DNA of 64,000 nt from Erythrobacter sanguineus (GTDB lineage Bacteria; Pseudomonadota; Alphaproteobacteria; Sphingomonadales; Sphingomonadaceae): contig NZ_FRDF01000002.1 of the NCBI RefSeq assembly GCF_900143235.1, forward strand, positions 180,029 to 244,028, in the 5' to 3' direction. A model generated the notes under the pieces. The model saw nothing but the letters and a program-made list of their open reading frames with translations. It did no database searches and had not been told where the DNA came from. Of the stretch, positions 18,866-28,134 are shown in pieces (the first letter of the stretch is position 1; every line of letters starts with the position of its first letter). The position numbers and the translations under genes are program-made.

Positions 18866-19999
18866 ATGCGGCAGGCGGATATGGTGGTGATCGGCGGCGG
18901 GATCGCGGGACTCAGCCACGCCGCACGGCTGGCGCAGCACGGCACGGTGGTGGTGCTGGAGGGCGAGAGTGCGCCCGGGTATCATGCCTCGGGCCGCAGC
19001 GTCGCCTTTGCCCATTTCGGACTGGGCGATGCCATCGTGCGCGCCCTGACGGCGCTCAGCCTGCCCGATCTCGCCGCTCCGCCAGCCGAAGGGCATCCGG
19101 CGCTGGCGGTGAGGCACCCCGCGCTGCACATCGCCCGCGCTGACGAGGTCGCTGTGCTGGATGCGCTGGAGGAAGTGCACCGGCAATTCGGCTGTGACAA
19201 TGTTCGCATCACGCCCGATGAAGCGCGCGCGCTGCTGCCGGTGCTGAAGACGGGGCCGGAACATTGCCACGCCGCGCTGGTCGATCACGGCTCGCTGAAG
19301 CTGGATACCGACGCGATGCTGGCGGCGCATCTTGCTGATCTGCGCGCCCATGGCGGAACGCTGGTGACAGGCGCGCAGGTGAGCGCGATCAAACGCCAAG
19401 GTTCCGGCTGGCAGGTTGCGGCGGGCGGCGAAACCTATGCTGCGCCGCTGGTTATCAATGCTGCCGGGGCATGGGCCGATAAAGTCGCGCAGATGGCGGC
19501 CGTTACCCCGATCGGCATCGAACCGCGCCGCCGAACGGTGATTTCCTTTGCCGGGCCGGATAGCGAGGATGTGAGCCCATGGCCGTTCACCAAGACGGTC
19601 GGCAAAGGCTTTTACCTGCTGCCGGAGGGACGCGGGCAATTGATCGCCTCGTCGATGGATCAGACGCCGAGCGATCCGTGCGATGCCGCGAGCGAGGAAC
19701 TGGACATCGCCATCGCGGCAGATCGCGTGGAGCAGGCGACCACGCTGCCGATCCGCCGGATCAGCCATTCATGGGCGGGCCTCAGAAGCTTTGCGCCGGA
19801 TGAATTGCCGGTGATCGGCCATGCGGCGCGCGCGCCGGGGTTCGTGTGGTGTGCCGGGCAAGGCGGATATGGCTTCCAGACGGCGCCCGCGCTGTCGCTG
19901 ATCGCGGAGAGCGCGGTGTTGGGCCTGCCGTTCCCTGATGATTGCGCCGAAGCGGGGCTTTCTTTCGCGATGTTCTCGCCGGCCCGGCTGGGTGCCTAA
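18866..19999 (+). CDS. FAD-dependent oxidoreductase (DAO family)
   Basis: A 377-residue flavoprotein of the D-amino-acid oxidase/glycine oxidase family. The Rossmann dinucleotide motif is near the start ([18 protein letters not shown]), the second FAD strand is [20 protein letters not shown], and the C-terminal FAD motif is [29 protein letters not shown] just upstream supports the ATG at 18866. It is divergent from pccB (90 bp between starts). The substrate is probably a D-amino or secondary amino acid, but the sequence does not decide it. Its stop overlaps the convergent SDR gene by 4 bp. Confidence 0.85.
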   Translation: MRQADMVVIGGGIAGLSHAARLAQHGTVVVLEGESAPGYHASGRSVAFAHFGLGDAIVRALTALSLPDLAAPPAEGHPALAVRHPALHIARADEVAVLDALEEVHRQFGCDNVRITPDEARALLPVLKTGPEHCHAALVDHGSLKLDTDAMLAAHLADLRAHGGTLVTGAQVSAIKRQGSGWQVAAGGETYAAPLVINAAGAWADKVAQMAAVTPIGIEPRRRTVISFAGPDSEDVSPWPFTKTVGKGFYLLPEGRGQLIASSMDQTPSDPCDAASEELDIAIAADRVEQATTLPIRRISHSWAGLRSFAPDELPVIGHAARAPGFVWCAGQGGYGFQTAPALSLIAESAVLGLPFPDDCAEAGLSFAMFSPARLGA

Positions 20000-20718
20000 A
20001 ACCGCAGCGTGAGCCGCCGCGCCAGCGATGGCGCAATCGATTCGACCATCCGCAGCAGCCGGGTCATCCCGATATTGGCCTCGTCCCGCCCGCGCTCGAT
20101 GGCGGCGATGATCTGGCGGGCGCATGCCTCGGGGCTCATCTTCTTCATCGGGTTGCCGTCGTTCATCTGGGTGTCGACCACCGGCGGCAGCGCCTCGATC
20201 ACCCGGATGCCGGTGCCCTTCAGCTGTTCGCGCAGCGCAAGGGTGTAGAACCTGAGGCCCGCCTTGGTGGCGCAATAGACCGGCTGGCGTGCCGCCGGAG
20301 CGATCGCAAGGCCGCTGGTCACGTTGACGATCGCCGCTTCCGGACGGGCGCGCAGACGCGGGACGAGCGCGGTGATCAGCCGGATCGCCGCAGATAGATT
20401 GGCGTAGACACAATTATCGGCGGCTTGCGGATCAGGCACGCCGTTGCGGAAATCGTGATCGACCAGCTGTCCGGCATTGTTGATGAGGATATCGACCGGC
20501 CGCTCCCCCAGCACCGCCACCAGCGCATCGACCCCGGCAGCATTCGAAAGATCGGCGGCGATCACCTCGAAACCTTCCGCCTCCATCGCCGCCAGTCGCG
20601 CCGGATCGCGCCCCGTAAGGATCACATCTGCGCCCCTGGCCTTGAGCTGGCGTGCAATCTCGCGCCCGATGCCTGCACTGCCGCCGGTCAGCAGCACGGC
20701 CTTGCCAGTCACTTGCAT
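19996..20718 (-). CDS. Short-chain dehydrogenase/reductase
   Basis: A 240-residue classical SDR. The cofactor motif is TGGSAGIGREIA (residues about 11-22), the NNAG motif follows at about 83, the catalytic Ser is in NVTSGLAIAP and the YxxxK motif is YCATKAG. The C-terminal part resembles DltE-like or cyclopentanol-dehydrogenase-like oxidoreductases with short loops. It ends 4 bp inside the convergent flavoprotein gene and begins 28 bp after the stop of the glutathione reductase gene, so it may be transcribed from the same minus-strand unit. Substrate unknown. Confidence 0.85.
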   Translation of the reverse strand: MQVTGKAVLLTGGSAGIGREIARQLKARGADVILTGRDPARLAAMEAEGFEVIAADLSNAAGVDALVAVLGERPVDILINNAGQLVDHDFRNGVPDPQAADNCVYANLSAAIRLITALVPRLRARPEAAIVNVTSGLAIAPAARQPVYCATKAGLRFYTLALREQLKGTGIRVIEALPPVVDTQMNDGNPMKKMSPEACARQIIAAIERGRDEANIGMTRLLRMVESIAPSLARRLTLRF

Positions 20719-20746
20719 TTCACTTCCCCCGTTTTGCGCCCTGTCG

Positions 20747-22099
20747 CTATTTGAACAGCACCAGTTCTTCCGCCATGGTCGGGTGGATCGCTACCGTCGC
20801 ATCGAAATCGGCCTTGGTAAGGCCCGCCTTCACCGCGACGGCCGCAGCCTGCATGATCTCGGGCGCTTCGGGGCCGATCATGTGGATGCCGACGATGCGG
20901 TCGGTCGCCGCATCGACGATCATCTTGTAAAGACTGCGCTCGTTACGGCCTGCGACGACATTCTTCATCGGGCGGAAATCGGCCTGATACACCTTGACGC
21001 TGCCCAGCGTGTTGCGCGCCTCGCCTTCGGTCATGCCGACCGCGGCGATGGGCGGATGGCTGAACACCGCGCTCGGCACGCAGGAATGATCGACCGCATA
21101 GGGTTCGACCTCGCCGAACACGCTGTCAGCAAAGGCCTGGCCTTCACGGATGGCCACCGGGGTAAGCTGCACCCGGTCGGTCACGTCACCCAAGGCATAG
21201 ACGTAATCGACATTGGTGCGGCTGAAGGTATCGACCACGATCTCGCCGCGCTTGCCGCATTCGACACCTATGGTCTCAAGCCCGAGCCCTTCGATATTGG
21301 GGACGCGTCCGGTAGCGACCATCACCACGTCGAAGATGCGTTCGTCCTGCCCGGTCAGCTTGACCCTGAGGCTGCCGTCATCCTGTTTTTCGACATATTC
21401 GAATTCGGCCATGAAGCAGTACTCGATCCCCTTCGTCAGCGAGATCTGCAACAATCGGTCGCGCACGCTTTCATCATAACCGCGCAGGATCGTGTCGGAA
21501 CGGTTAGCAAGTGTCACCTTGCTACCGAATTCGTTAAAAATTCCGGCGAATTCGTTGGCGATATAGCCCCCGCCTGCAATCAGGATGCGGCGCGGAATAG
21601 CATCAAGATGGAATGCCTCGTTCGAGGTGATGACATGTTCGTTGCCGCGAAAATCGGGAATGAAAGGCCGCGCGCCAGTGGCGATGAGGATGTATCTGGC
21701 GGTCACGATCTTGCCGCTTGCCAGGGTGATCTGATGATCGCCGGTGATGCGGGCGTGCTCGTTCAGCACGGTGACATCATGGTTGGACAGCGTCTCGCCG
21801 TAGAGCCCCTCCAATCGGGTTACATCGTTCTGGACAGCGTCACGCAAAGCCGCCCAATCGAAGCTCTTGCCTTCGATCGTCCAGCCGAAAGCTTTTGCGT
21901 CTTCGAGATCCTCGGCAAAATGCGCGCCGTAGACGAGCATCTTCTTGGGCACACAGCCGCGGATCACGCAGGTGCCGCCGACGCGGTACTCCTCGGCCAC
22001 AGCCACGCGCGCACCATGTGCGGCGGCGACGCGGCTGGCGCGCACGCCGCCGGAACCTGCGCCGATGGTGAAAAGATCGTAGTCATATTGGTCGGCCAT
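20747..22099 (-). CDS. gor: Glutathione-disulfide reductase
   Basis: NADPH-dependent flavoenzyme that keeps glutathione reduced. The 450 residues contain the FAD motif IGAGSGGVRASRVAA, the redox-active disulfide in GGTCVIRGCVPKKMLVYG, the NADPH motif IAGGGYIANEFAGIF, the second FAD site DVTDRVQLTPVAIREG and the interface His-Pro motif AIHPTMAEE. The RGCVPKK form of the active site is that of glutathione reductase rather than dihydrolipoamide dehydrogenase. The protein is complete. Confidence 0.92.
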   Translation of the reverse strand: MADQYDYDLFTIGAGSGGVRASRVAAAHGARVAVAEEYRVGGTCVIRGCVPKKMLVYGAHFAEDLEDAKAFGWTIEGKSFDWAALRDAVQNDVTRLEGLYGETLSNHDVTVLNEHARITGDHQITLASGKIVTARYILIATGARPFIPDFRGNEHVITSNEAFHLDAIPRRILIAGGGYIANEFAGIFNEFGSKVTLANRSDTILRGYDESVRDRLLQISLTKGIEYCFMAEFEYVEKQDDGSLRVKLTGQDERIFDVVMVATGRVPNIEGLGLETIGVECGKRGEIVVDTFSRTNVDYVYALGDVTDRVQLTPVAIREGQAFADSVFGEVEPYAVDHSCVPSAVFSHPPIAAVGMTEGEARNTLGSVKVYQADFRPMKNVVAGRNERSLYKMIVDAATDRIVGIHMIGPEAPEIMQAAAVAVKAGLTKADFDATVAIHPTMAEELVLFK

Positions 22100-22214
22100 G
22101 CGCGCTTATCCTCCTGTCGGTGGCAAGCGCGCTATGGCCGATGGCACCGCCGATGCCAACCGCAAGGCGCGCTCCCGGGTGGGAGACTTCGCCTTGCACT
22201 TGGATAAGGTTACA

Positions 22215-23669
22215 TCAGGCGTTGACCGAGCGTGGACGCCCGCCGCCACCGGGACGACCGCGACCACGGCCGCGATCACCGCCGCCGCCATTGCCGCCGC
22301 CATTTCCGCCACCCTTGCCCGAGGGGCGACCCGAGCCGCCCGAACCGTGCGCCTGCTGGGGCTTGCGATCACCCTGCGGGCGACGGTCGCCTTCGGGACG
22401 ACGTTCGCCTTGCGGACGCCGATCACCCTGAGGCTTGCGCTGGCCGAGCGGGCGCGGGTTGACGCGCTTCATCGGCGTGCGCGGCGCAGGCTTGGTCGGG
22501 CCTTCGCCTTCGACCACGGCACGGAAATTATCGGGCAGCGGCAGACGCTCAAGCTCGGCGCCGGTGACCTTGCGAATATCCTTCAGATATGCGCGTTCAT
22601 CCTCGGCACAGAACCCGATGGCGATGCCTTCCTTGCCGGCGCGCGCGGTGCGGCCGATGCGGTGGACATATTGTTCAGGCACATTGGGCAGTTCGTAATT
22701 GATCACGTGGGACACGCCCGGAATATCAATCCCGCGCGCGGCCACATCTGTTGCGATCAGGATCGGCACGCGGCCCTTGCGGAACTCGTCGAGCGCGCGC
22801 TGGCGCTGCGGCTGCGACTTGTTGCCATGGATCGCGTTGCTTTCGATCCCGGCATGTGACAGCCGCTTCACCACCCGGTCCGCGCCATGCTTGGTACGTG
22901 TGAAGATCAGCACGCGTTCGATCGTGCCGGGCACATCGTGGCGGCCTTTCAGGATCATTTCGAGCAAGGACAGCTTTTCGTCCTGCTGCACCATGAACAA
23001 GTACTGGTCGATCCGCTCAGCCGTGGTGGATTGCGGGGTCACGGAGACCTGCACGGGATTGTTGCAGAAGCCGCTCACCAGTTCCTTGATCGCCTTGGGC
23101 ATGGTGGCGCTGAAGAACAGGGTCTGGCGTTCTTTCGGAGCCAGTTCCTTGATCTTGCGCAGCGCATGGATGAAGCCGAGGTCGAGCATCTGGTCGGCCT
23201 CGTCGAGGATCAGCACTTCGATACCGTTGAGGTTCAGCGCCTTCTGATCAATTAGATCGAGCAGGCGACCCGGCGTGGCGACGAGGATGTCGGTGCCGCG
23301 ATGCAGCTTGTTGCGATCCTTGCCCACGCTGGTGCCGCCGACGATGCATTGCACCTTCAGGCCGGCGAGCGCGCCATAATCCCTGGCACTGTCGGCAATC
23401 TGCACCGCCAGTTCGCGGGTCGGGGCCAGCACCAGCATGCGGCAGGATTTGAACGGGATCTGCTTGTCGTTTTCGCGCAGCCGGTCGATACCGGGCAGCA
23501 TGAAAGCGGCGGTCTTGCCAGTGCCGGTCTGGGCAATGCCGAGCAGATCGCGGCCCTTGAGAACCGCCGGGATGGCCTGTTCCTGGATCGGGGTTGGGGT
23601 AGAATAGCCCTTCATGTCGAGGGCCTGGAGAACGGGCTGCGACAGCCCGAGATCAGCAAAAGTGGTCAT
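22215..23669 (-). CDS. rhlE: DEAD-box RNA helicase, RhlE-like
   Basis: A 484-residue ATP-dependent RNA helicase. Q motif (FADLGLSQPVLQALDMKGYS and TPIQ), motif I AQTGTGKT, PTRELA, DEAD in LILDEADQMLD, SAT, and the C-terminal HRIGRTARAG are all in place. The last 90 residues are a basic, low-complexity tail of RPQGDR-type repeats followed by a Gly/Arg-rich run ending GRPRSVNA, a nonspecific RNA-binding tail usual in RhlE. The start at 23669 was chosen over one four codons upstream because the protein then begins MTTFADLGL as in relatives. Confidence 0.92.
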   Translation of the reverse strand: MTTFADLGLSQPVLQALDMKGYSTPTPIQEQAIPAVLKGRDLLGIAQTGTGKTAAFMLPGIDRLRENDKQIPFKSCRMLVLAPTRELAVQIADSARDYGALAGLKVQCIVGGTSVGKDRNKLHRGTDILVATPGRLLDLIDQKALNLNGIEVLILDEADQMLDLGFIHALRKIKELAPKERQTLFFSATMPKAIKELVSGFCNNPVQVSVTPQSTTAERIDQYLFMVQQDEKLSLLEMILKGRHDVPGTIERVLIFTRTKHGADRVVKRLSHAGIESNAIHGNKSQPQRQRALDEFRKGRVPILIATDVAARGIDIPGVSHVINYELPNVPEQYVHRIGRTARAGKEGIAIGFCAEDERAYLKDIRKVTGAELERLPLPDNFRAVVEGEGPTKPAPRTPMKRVNPRPLGQRKPQGDRRPQGERRPEGDRRPQGDRKPQQAHGSGGSGRPSGKGGGNGGGNGGGGDRGRGRGRPGGGGRPRSVNA

Positions 23670-23901
23670 GAAAACTCGCATAATGTGCGGCGCGCATCCG
23701 CCAGTCCCAAACGGACTGCGGGCGCGGCGCGGGGGTTAAAACCGCCCGCGTGAAAAGGGAAGTCCTTGGGAAAAACCGAGGCGCGGCCGGGGCGGATATT
23801 GTCAGAGTTCCGCCGCTTCACGCATGGCTAGCGCGCTTCGATAGGCGGCAGATGGGCGTAAAGTTGCGGAAAGTCAATCAATCATTGCGCCGTGCCAATA
23901 C

Positions 23902-25464
23902 TCACCCCAGCCCCGCCGCCGCCATCAGCGCCTTTGTGCTCGGGTCGAACTCCCCTTCGCCGCTGTCGATCTGGTTCGCAATCGCCTTGCCCAGCTCCAC
24001 GCCGAACTGGTCGAAGGGGTTGATCCCCATCAACACCGCATTGGCGAAGGTGCGTTGTTCATGAAACGCGATCAGCGCGCCCAGCGCGCTGGCGTCGCAA
24101 TCATCGACAAGGATGGTGGTCGAAGGCCGATCCCCCGGATAGGCGCGCGCCGGATCGTCCGACGGCTTGCCCGCCATCAGCGCCGCACCCTGTGCAAGGC
24201 AGTTCATCAGCAGCGCGCGGTGATGGGCCGGATCAAGCGCGTCGCCAGGCGCGATGCTGGCAATGAAGTCCACCGGCACCAGATGCGTGCCCTGATGCAG
24301 CAGCTGGAACACCGCGTGCTGCGCGTCCGTGCCCACCCCGCCCCATGTGATCGGCGCGGTCGGCCCGTCAACCGGCGTGCCATCGGTGGTCACGCTCTTG
24401 CCGTTGGATTCCATCTCCAGCTGCTGGAGATAGTCGGGCAGCAGCGCCAGCCGTTCGTCATAGGCGAACACCGCGCGGGTCTGGCAGCCCTTCAGCCGGG
24501 CGTAGAACTGATCGGCAAAGGCGGCCAGCAGCGGCGCATTGGCGCGTCCTTCGGTCTCACGGAAATGATCATCCACCGCCTTTGCGCCTGACAAGATGGC
24601 ACGAAATTCGTCCATCCCCACCGCCAGCGCGACCGGAAACCCGATTGACGAGAACAGCGAATAGCGCCCGCCCACGCTTTCGGGGAACGGCAGCACGCGG
24701 GTTTCGTCCACGCCCCACTCGACCGCCTTTTCGGGCGCGGCGGTCAGCGCCACCACCCGTCCGCCGGGATCGGCCACGCCATTGTCGGCCAGCCATTTGA
24801 GCGCGCTGGCCGCATTGGTCATCGTCTCGATGGTGGTGAAGGTCTTCGAGGCGAGCGCGATCAGCGTGGTCGCAGGATCGCAGGCGGCAAAGGCCTGTTC
24901 CAATGCCAGCCCGTCGATATTCGAGACGACATGAACATCGACCAGCGCCAGATCGCGGGTCAGCGCATCGATCGCGAGCGCCGGGCCCAATGCCGATCCG
25001 CCGATACCGATGGCGATGCAATGCCTGACCTCGCCCAGAGCGCCTTGATGGATCGCCTCGACCAGCATCCCCATGCGCGCCAGCAACGCCTCGGCCTCCT
25101 CCACCTGCGCAGGTGTGCCGCTGCCGCGCAGTGCGCCGTGGGTGGCGGCGCGGCCTTCGGTCGGGTTGACGATGCCGCCATCGAACAGCGCCGCGCGCGC
25201 CGCGTCAAAGCCTGCAGCTTCGGCCAGCGCCTCGAACGCGGTCAGCGCATCAGGGCCGAGGTGGGTCTTGGCAAAGTCGATCACCATGCCCGCTTGCGCA
25301 TCGCTGCCGGGCATGACTGGCCATGATATCCGCCGGGTCATCACATCGGTCCGCGCCGGATCGACAGCGAACAGCTCAGCCAGCGCCGGGGTTTCGATCG
25401 CGCGCAACCGCGCCCATGCCTCGGCCACGGCTACCTTGCCCCGTGCTTCGCCCGATCCGTTCAT
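23902..25464 (-). CDS. pgi: Glucose-6-phosphate isomerase
   Basis: Interconverts glucose-6-phosphate and fructose-6-phosphate. The 520 residues from the ATG at 25464 (AAGGGGAA upstream) are of family length. Signature segments: IGIGGSALGPALAIDAL, SKTFTTIETMTNA, GGRYSLFSSIGFPVAL, QQLEMESNGKS and NPFDQFGVELGKAIAN. The open frame upstream of 25464 is spurious because it runs into the divergent lepB. The 220 bp between this stop and the helicase start holds no gene. Confidence 0.94.
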   Translation of the reverse strand: MNGSGEARGKVAVAEAWARLRAIETPALAELFAVDPARTDVMTRRISWPVMPGSDAQAGMVIDFAKTHLGPDALTAFEALAEAAGFDAARAALFDGGIVNPTEGRAATHGALRGSGTPAQVEEAEALLARMGMLVEAIHQGALGEVRHCIAIGIGGSALGPALAIDALTRDLALVDVHVVSNIDGLALEQAFAACDPATTLIALASKTFTTIETMTNAASALKWLADNGVADPGGRVVALTAAPEKAVEWGVDETRVLPFPESVGGRYSLFSSIGFPVALAVGMDEFRAILSGAKAVDDHFRETEGRANAPLLAAFADQFYARLKGCQTRAVFAYDERLALLPDYLQQLEMESNGKSVTTDGTPVDGPTAPITWGGVGTDAQHAVFQLLHQGTHLVPVDFIASIAPGDALDPAHHRALLMNCLAQGAALMAGKPSDDPARAYPGDRPSTTILVDDCDASALGALIAFHEQRTFANAVLMGINPFDQFGVELGKAIANQIDSGEGEFDPSTKALMAAAGLG

Positions 25465-25513
25465 TGCCGTTCCCCTTTGCGCATATGTGCCGCTGCGACT
25501 AAGGGCATGAGAG

Positions 25514-26356
25514 ATGGATGTTAAGAGCCAATCTCTCGGGCAAGGCGCGATGATCGACGCGCAGGGCCAGCCACCCGCGCGCGAGGGATGGGGCAGCTTC
25601 GTCTGGTTTCTGGTCAAATTGCTGATGGTGGTGCTGGCCTTCCGCACGCTGGTCTTCTCGCCATTTTCGATTCCTTCGGAAAGCATGCTACCGCGGCTGA
25701 TGAACGGGGATTACCTGCTCGCGGCCAAATGGCCTTATGGCTTTTCGCGCCATTCGCTGCCGTTCGATCTGCCGCTGCCGGCCGGGCGGGTACTGGCAAG
25801 CATCCCGCAGCGCGGCGATATCGTGATCTTCAAGCACCCCATCGACGGGCGCGATTACATCAAGCGGGTGATCGGCCTGCCGGGCGACAGCATGGCCGTG
25901 GTCGAAGGCCAGCCAGTGCTGAACGGAAAGCCGGTGCTGCGCGAACGGATGGCCGATTTTCTCATCCCGCTTTCAGGTAACACCAGCTGCGAATGGGGCG
26001 GCGCGGCGGTGCCCATGGCAGAGGGGCGCGAGGCCTGCCGTTATGTCCGCTTCCGCGAGACCCTGCCCGGCGGCAAAGCTTACGAAGTGCTCGATTTCGG
26101 CATTACTCCGGGGGACAGTTTCGCCCCCGTCACCGTGCCTGAAGGCATGGTCTTCGTGATGGGCGACAACCGCGACAATTCGCGCGACAGCCGCTGGCCG
26201 GCGGCGGCAGGCGATGCGGTGGGGTTCGTTCCGCTCGACCGGCTGGTGGGCCGCGCCGGGGTGGTGGTGTGGTCGACCGATGGCGGCGCCGAATGGCTCA
26301 AGCCGTGGACATGGATTTCCGCAGCACGCTGGGACCGGATCGGGGAGACGCTGTGA
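25514..26356 (+). CDS. lepB: Signal peptidase I
   Basis: Membrane serine protease that removes signal peptides on the periplasmic face. It is 280 residues with one clear N-terminal membrane anchor (about 28-48, FVWFLVKLLMVVLAFRTLVF). The catalytic Ser57 is in PSESMLP, the general-base Lys117 in RDYIKRVIGLPGD, and the box E motif is MGDNRDNSRDSR. An alternative start at 25550 would shorten the cytoplasmic tail by 12 residues. Its TGA overlaps the GTG of rnc, the classic lepB-rnc-era order. Confidence 0.94.
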   Translation: MDVKSQSLGQGAMIDAQGQPPAREGWGSFVWFLVKLLMVVLAFRTLVFSPFSIPSESMLPRLMNGDYLLAAKWPYGFSRHSLPFDLPLPAGRVLASIPQRGDIVIFKHPIDGRDYIKRVIGLPGDSMAVVEGQPVLNGKPVLRERMADFLIPLSGNTSCEWGGAAVPMAEGREACRYVRFRETLPGGKAYEVLDFGITPGDSFAPVTVPEGMVFVMGDNRDNSRDSRWPAAAGDAVGFVPLDRLVGRAGVVVWSTDGGAEWLKPWTWISAARWDRIGETL

Positions 26357-27036
26357 GCGCGCTCGAACCCGATGCCCGCGCATGGCTGGAGGCACAGGGC
26401 TTTGCCGTCACGAACGAGACCCCGTGGATTGAAGCGCTCACCCACGGCAGCTTCAATGGCGCAGGCGGCGAGGCGACCGATTACCAGCGGCTTGAATTCC
26501 TTGGCGACCGGGTGCTGGGCCTGTCGGTGGCGAGCTGGCTCTACCGCGCAGGTGACGGGCCGGAAGGCAAGCTGTCGCAGCGGCTGAACGCGCTCGTCAG
26601 CGGGGCGACCTGCGCCCGCATCGCCCGCAATATCGACCTTCCCGCCCACATCCGCCTTGGCAAGCAGGCGCGCGATGATGGCGGGGCAGATAGCGACAAG
26701 ATCCTGGGCGATGTGATGGAGGCCCTGATCGGCGCGTGCTTCATCGAAAACGGCTTTGATGCCGCGCAGCGAATGGTCTACCGGCTGTGGACGCGCGAAC
26801 TCGAAGGCGATGTCGGCAAGGCCAAGCATCCCAAAAGCGCGTTGCAGGAATGGGCTGCGGGCAACAAGCGGGCGGTACCGCATTACGAGGTTGTCGAACG
26901 CAGCGGCCCCGACCACGCGGCACGCTTTACCGTCAGGGTGAGTGTCCGCAATGTCGGCGAGGCCGAGGCCAGCGCCAGCAGCAAGGGCGAGGCAGAACGG
27001 CTGGCGGCGAAAGCCTTTCTGGAAGAATATGGTTAG
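26353..27036 (+). CDS. rnc: Ribonuclease III
   Basis: Double-strand-specific endonuclease for rRNA processing and dsRNA turnover. The GTG start at 26353 overlaps the lepB stop (GTGA). The 227 residues contain the signature YQRLEFLGDRVLGLSVA, the second catalytic cluster GDVMEALIGACFIENGF and a C-terminal dsRNA-binding domain (about 155-227; HPKSALQEWAAGNK, RFTVRVSV, GEAERLAAKAFLEE). The enzyme appears intact. Confidence 0.95.
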   Translation: MSALEPDARAWLEAQGFAVTNETPWIEALTHGSFNGAGGEATDYQRLEFLGDRVLGLSVASWLYRAGDGPEGKLSQRLNALVSGATCARIARNIDLPAHIRLGKQARDDGGADSDKILGDVMEALIGACFIENGFDAAQRMVYRLWTRELEGDVGKAKHPKSALQEWAAGNKRAVPHYEVVERSGPDHAARFTVRVSVRNVGEAEASASSKGEAERLAAKAFLEEYG

Positions 27037-27073
27037 GCCGGAACAGGCGCTAACAGCGCCAATGTTCTTGATA

Positions 27074-27089
27074 TGTTTCACGTGAAACA
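27074..27089. promoter_or_regulatory. parS-like centromere site
   Basis: The 16-bp perfect palindrome TGTTTCACGTGAAACA matches the widely conserved bacterial parS consensus bound by ParB; flanking A/T extends it to 18 bp. It is in the 96-bp gap between rnc and era, in locally AT-rich DNA. ParB loading at parS organises chromosome segregation, and such sites cluster near oriC. That this copy binds ParB is inferred from sequence identity. Confidence 0.8.
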
Positions 27090-27132
27090 TTTCTTATATG
27101 GCGCTATGATGGGCCACGATTGAAAGACGGAT

Positions 27133-28065
27133 ATGACGGATACACCCCCCACCCGCTGCGGCGTTGTTGCCGTGATCGGCGCTCCCAATGCGGGCAAATC
27201 AACCTTGGTCAACCAGCTCGTCGGCCAGAAGGTCGCGATCACCAGTGCCAAGGCGCAGACCACCCGCGCGCGGATGCTCGGCATTGCGCTGCACGAATTG
27301 GCAGGCACGCCGGTGCAGATGATCCCCACCCAAATGATTTTGGTCGACACGCCGGGCATCTTTGCGCCGCGCCGCAGGCTCGACCGCGCGATGGTGAGCG
27401 CCGCTTGGGAAGGCGCGGAAGCCGCCGACGCGGTGCTGCTGCTGGTCGATCCGATCAAGCAACGCCGCCATGAGCTGGAACCGCTGCTGGAGGCGCTGGC
27501 CGGGCGGCCCGAACGCAAGATCCTCGTCATCAACAAGGTCGACCGCGCCAAGAAAGAACCGATGCTGGCGCTGGCGCAGGATCTGGCCGGCAAGGTCGAT
27601 TTTGCCGAGATCTACTTCGTCTCGGCGTTGACCGGGGACGGCGTGCCGGAGTTGAAGGACGCGCTGGCGGGCATGATGCCCGAAGGCGAATGGATGTACC
27701 CGGAAGATCAGGTGTCGGATGCCTCCGAACGCCTGCTCGCCGCTGAAATCACCCGCGAACAGCTCTATCAGCAGCTCCACGAGGAACTGCCCTATGACAG
27801 CGCGGTGCGGCCCGAGAAGTACGAGGTGCGCAAGGATGGCAGCATCGAAATCCACCAGCAGATTGTGGTCGCCCGCGAAACCCAGCGCGCCATCGTGCTC
27901 GGCAAAGGCGGATCGCGGATCAAGGAAATCGGCGCGGCGGCGCGCAAGGAATTGTCCGAAGTGCTGGGCGTGCCGGTGCATCTCTATCTCCACGTCAAAC
28001 AGTCGGAGAACTGGGCCGAGGACAAGGAGATTTTCGAAGAGATGGGGCTCGATTGGGTGCGGTAG
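27133..28065 (+). CDS. era: GTPase Era
   Basis: Essential GTPase in 16S rRNA maturation and 30S assembly. The 310 residues hold G1 GAPNAGKSTLVN, the switch region TTRARMLG, G3 DTPGIF, G4 NKVDRAKK, and a C-terminal KH domain with IVLGKGGSRIKEIGAAARKEL. It follows rnc as in most proteobacteria, but here the gap contains the parS-like palindrome, so an own promoter is possible. Confidence 0.95.
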   Translation: MTDTPPTRCGVVAVIGAPNAGKSTLVNQLVGQKVAITSAKAQTTRARMLGIALHELAGTPVQMIPTQMILVDTPGIFAPRRRLDRAMVSAAWEGAEAADAVLLLVDPIKQRRHELEPLLEALAGRPERKILVINKVDRAKKEPMLALAQDLAGKVDFAEIYFVSALTGDGVPELKDALAGMMPEGEWMYPEDQVSDASERLLAAEITREQLYQQLHEELPYDSAVRPEKYEVRKDGSIEIHQQIVVARETQRAIVLGKGGSRIKEIGAAARKELSEVLGVPVHLYLHVKQSENWAEDKEIFEEMGLDWVR

Positions 28066-28134
28066 GAGCGTCCGCTTCTCGCGAAATTGAGACAAAACCT
28101 GCCGTTCGGCTATCGACCCCGGAGCGGACTTTAC

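Noticed and set aside
18776..19768. 331-codon N-terminal extension of pccB
   Set aside because: It runs antisense through the flavoprotein gene and is unlike any carboxyltransferase; the family start [14 protein letters not shown] at 18775 is clear.
27073..27090. Start of a minus-strand protein beginning MFHVKH
   Set aside because: The frame is antisense to rnc and only mimics gene starts because the palindrome contains ATG-TTT-CAC-GTG-AAA-CAT; the parS-like reading is better supported.
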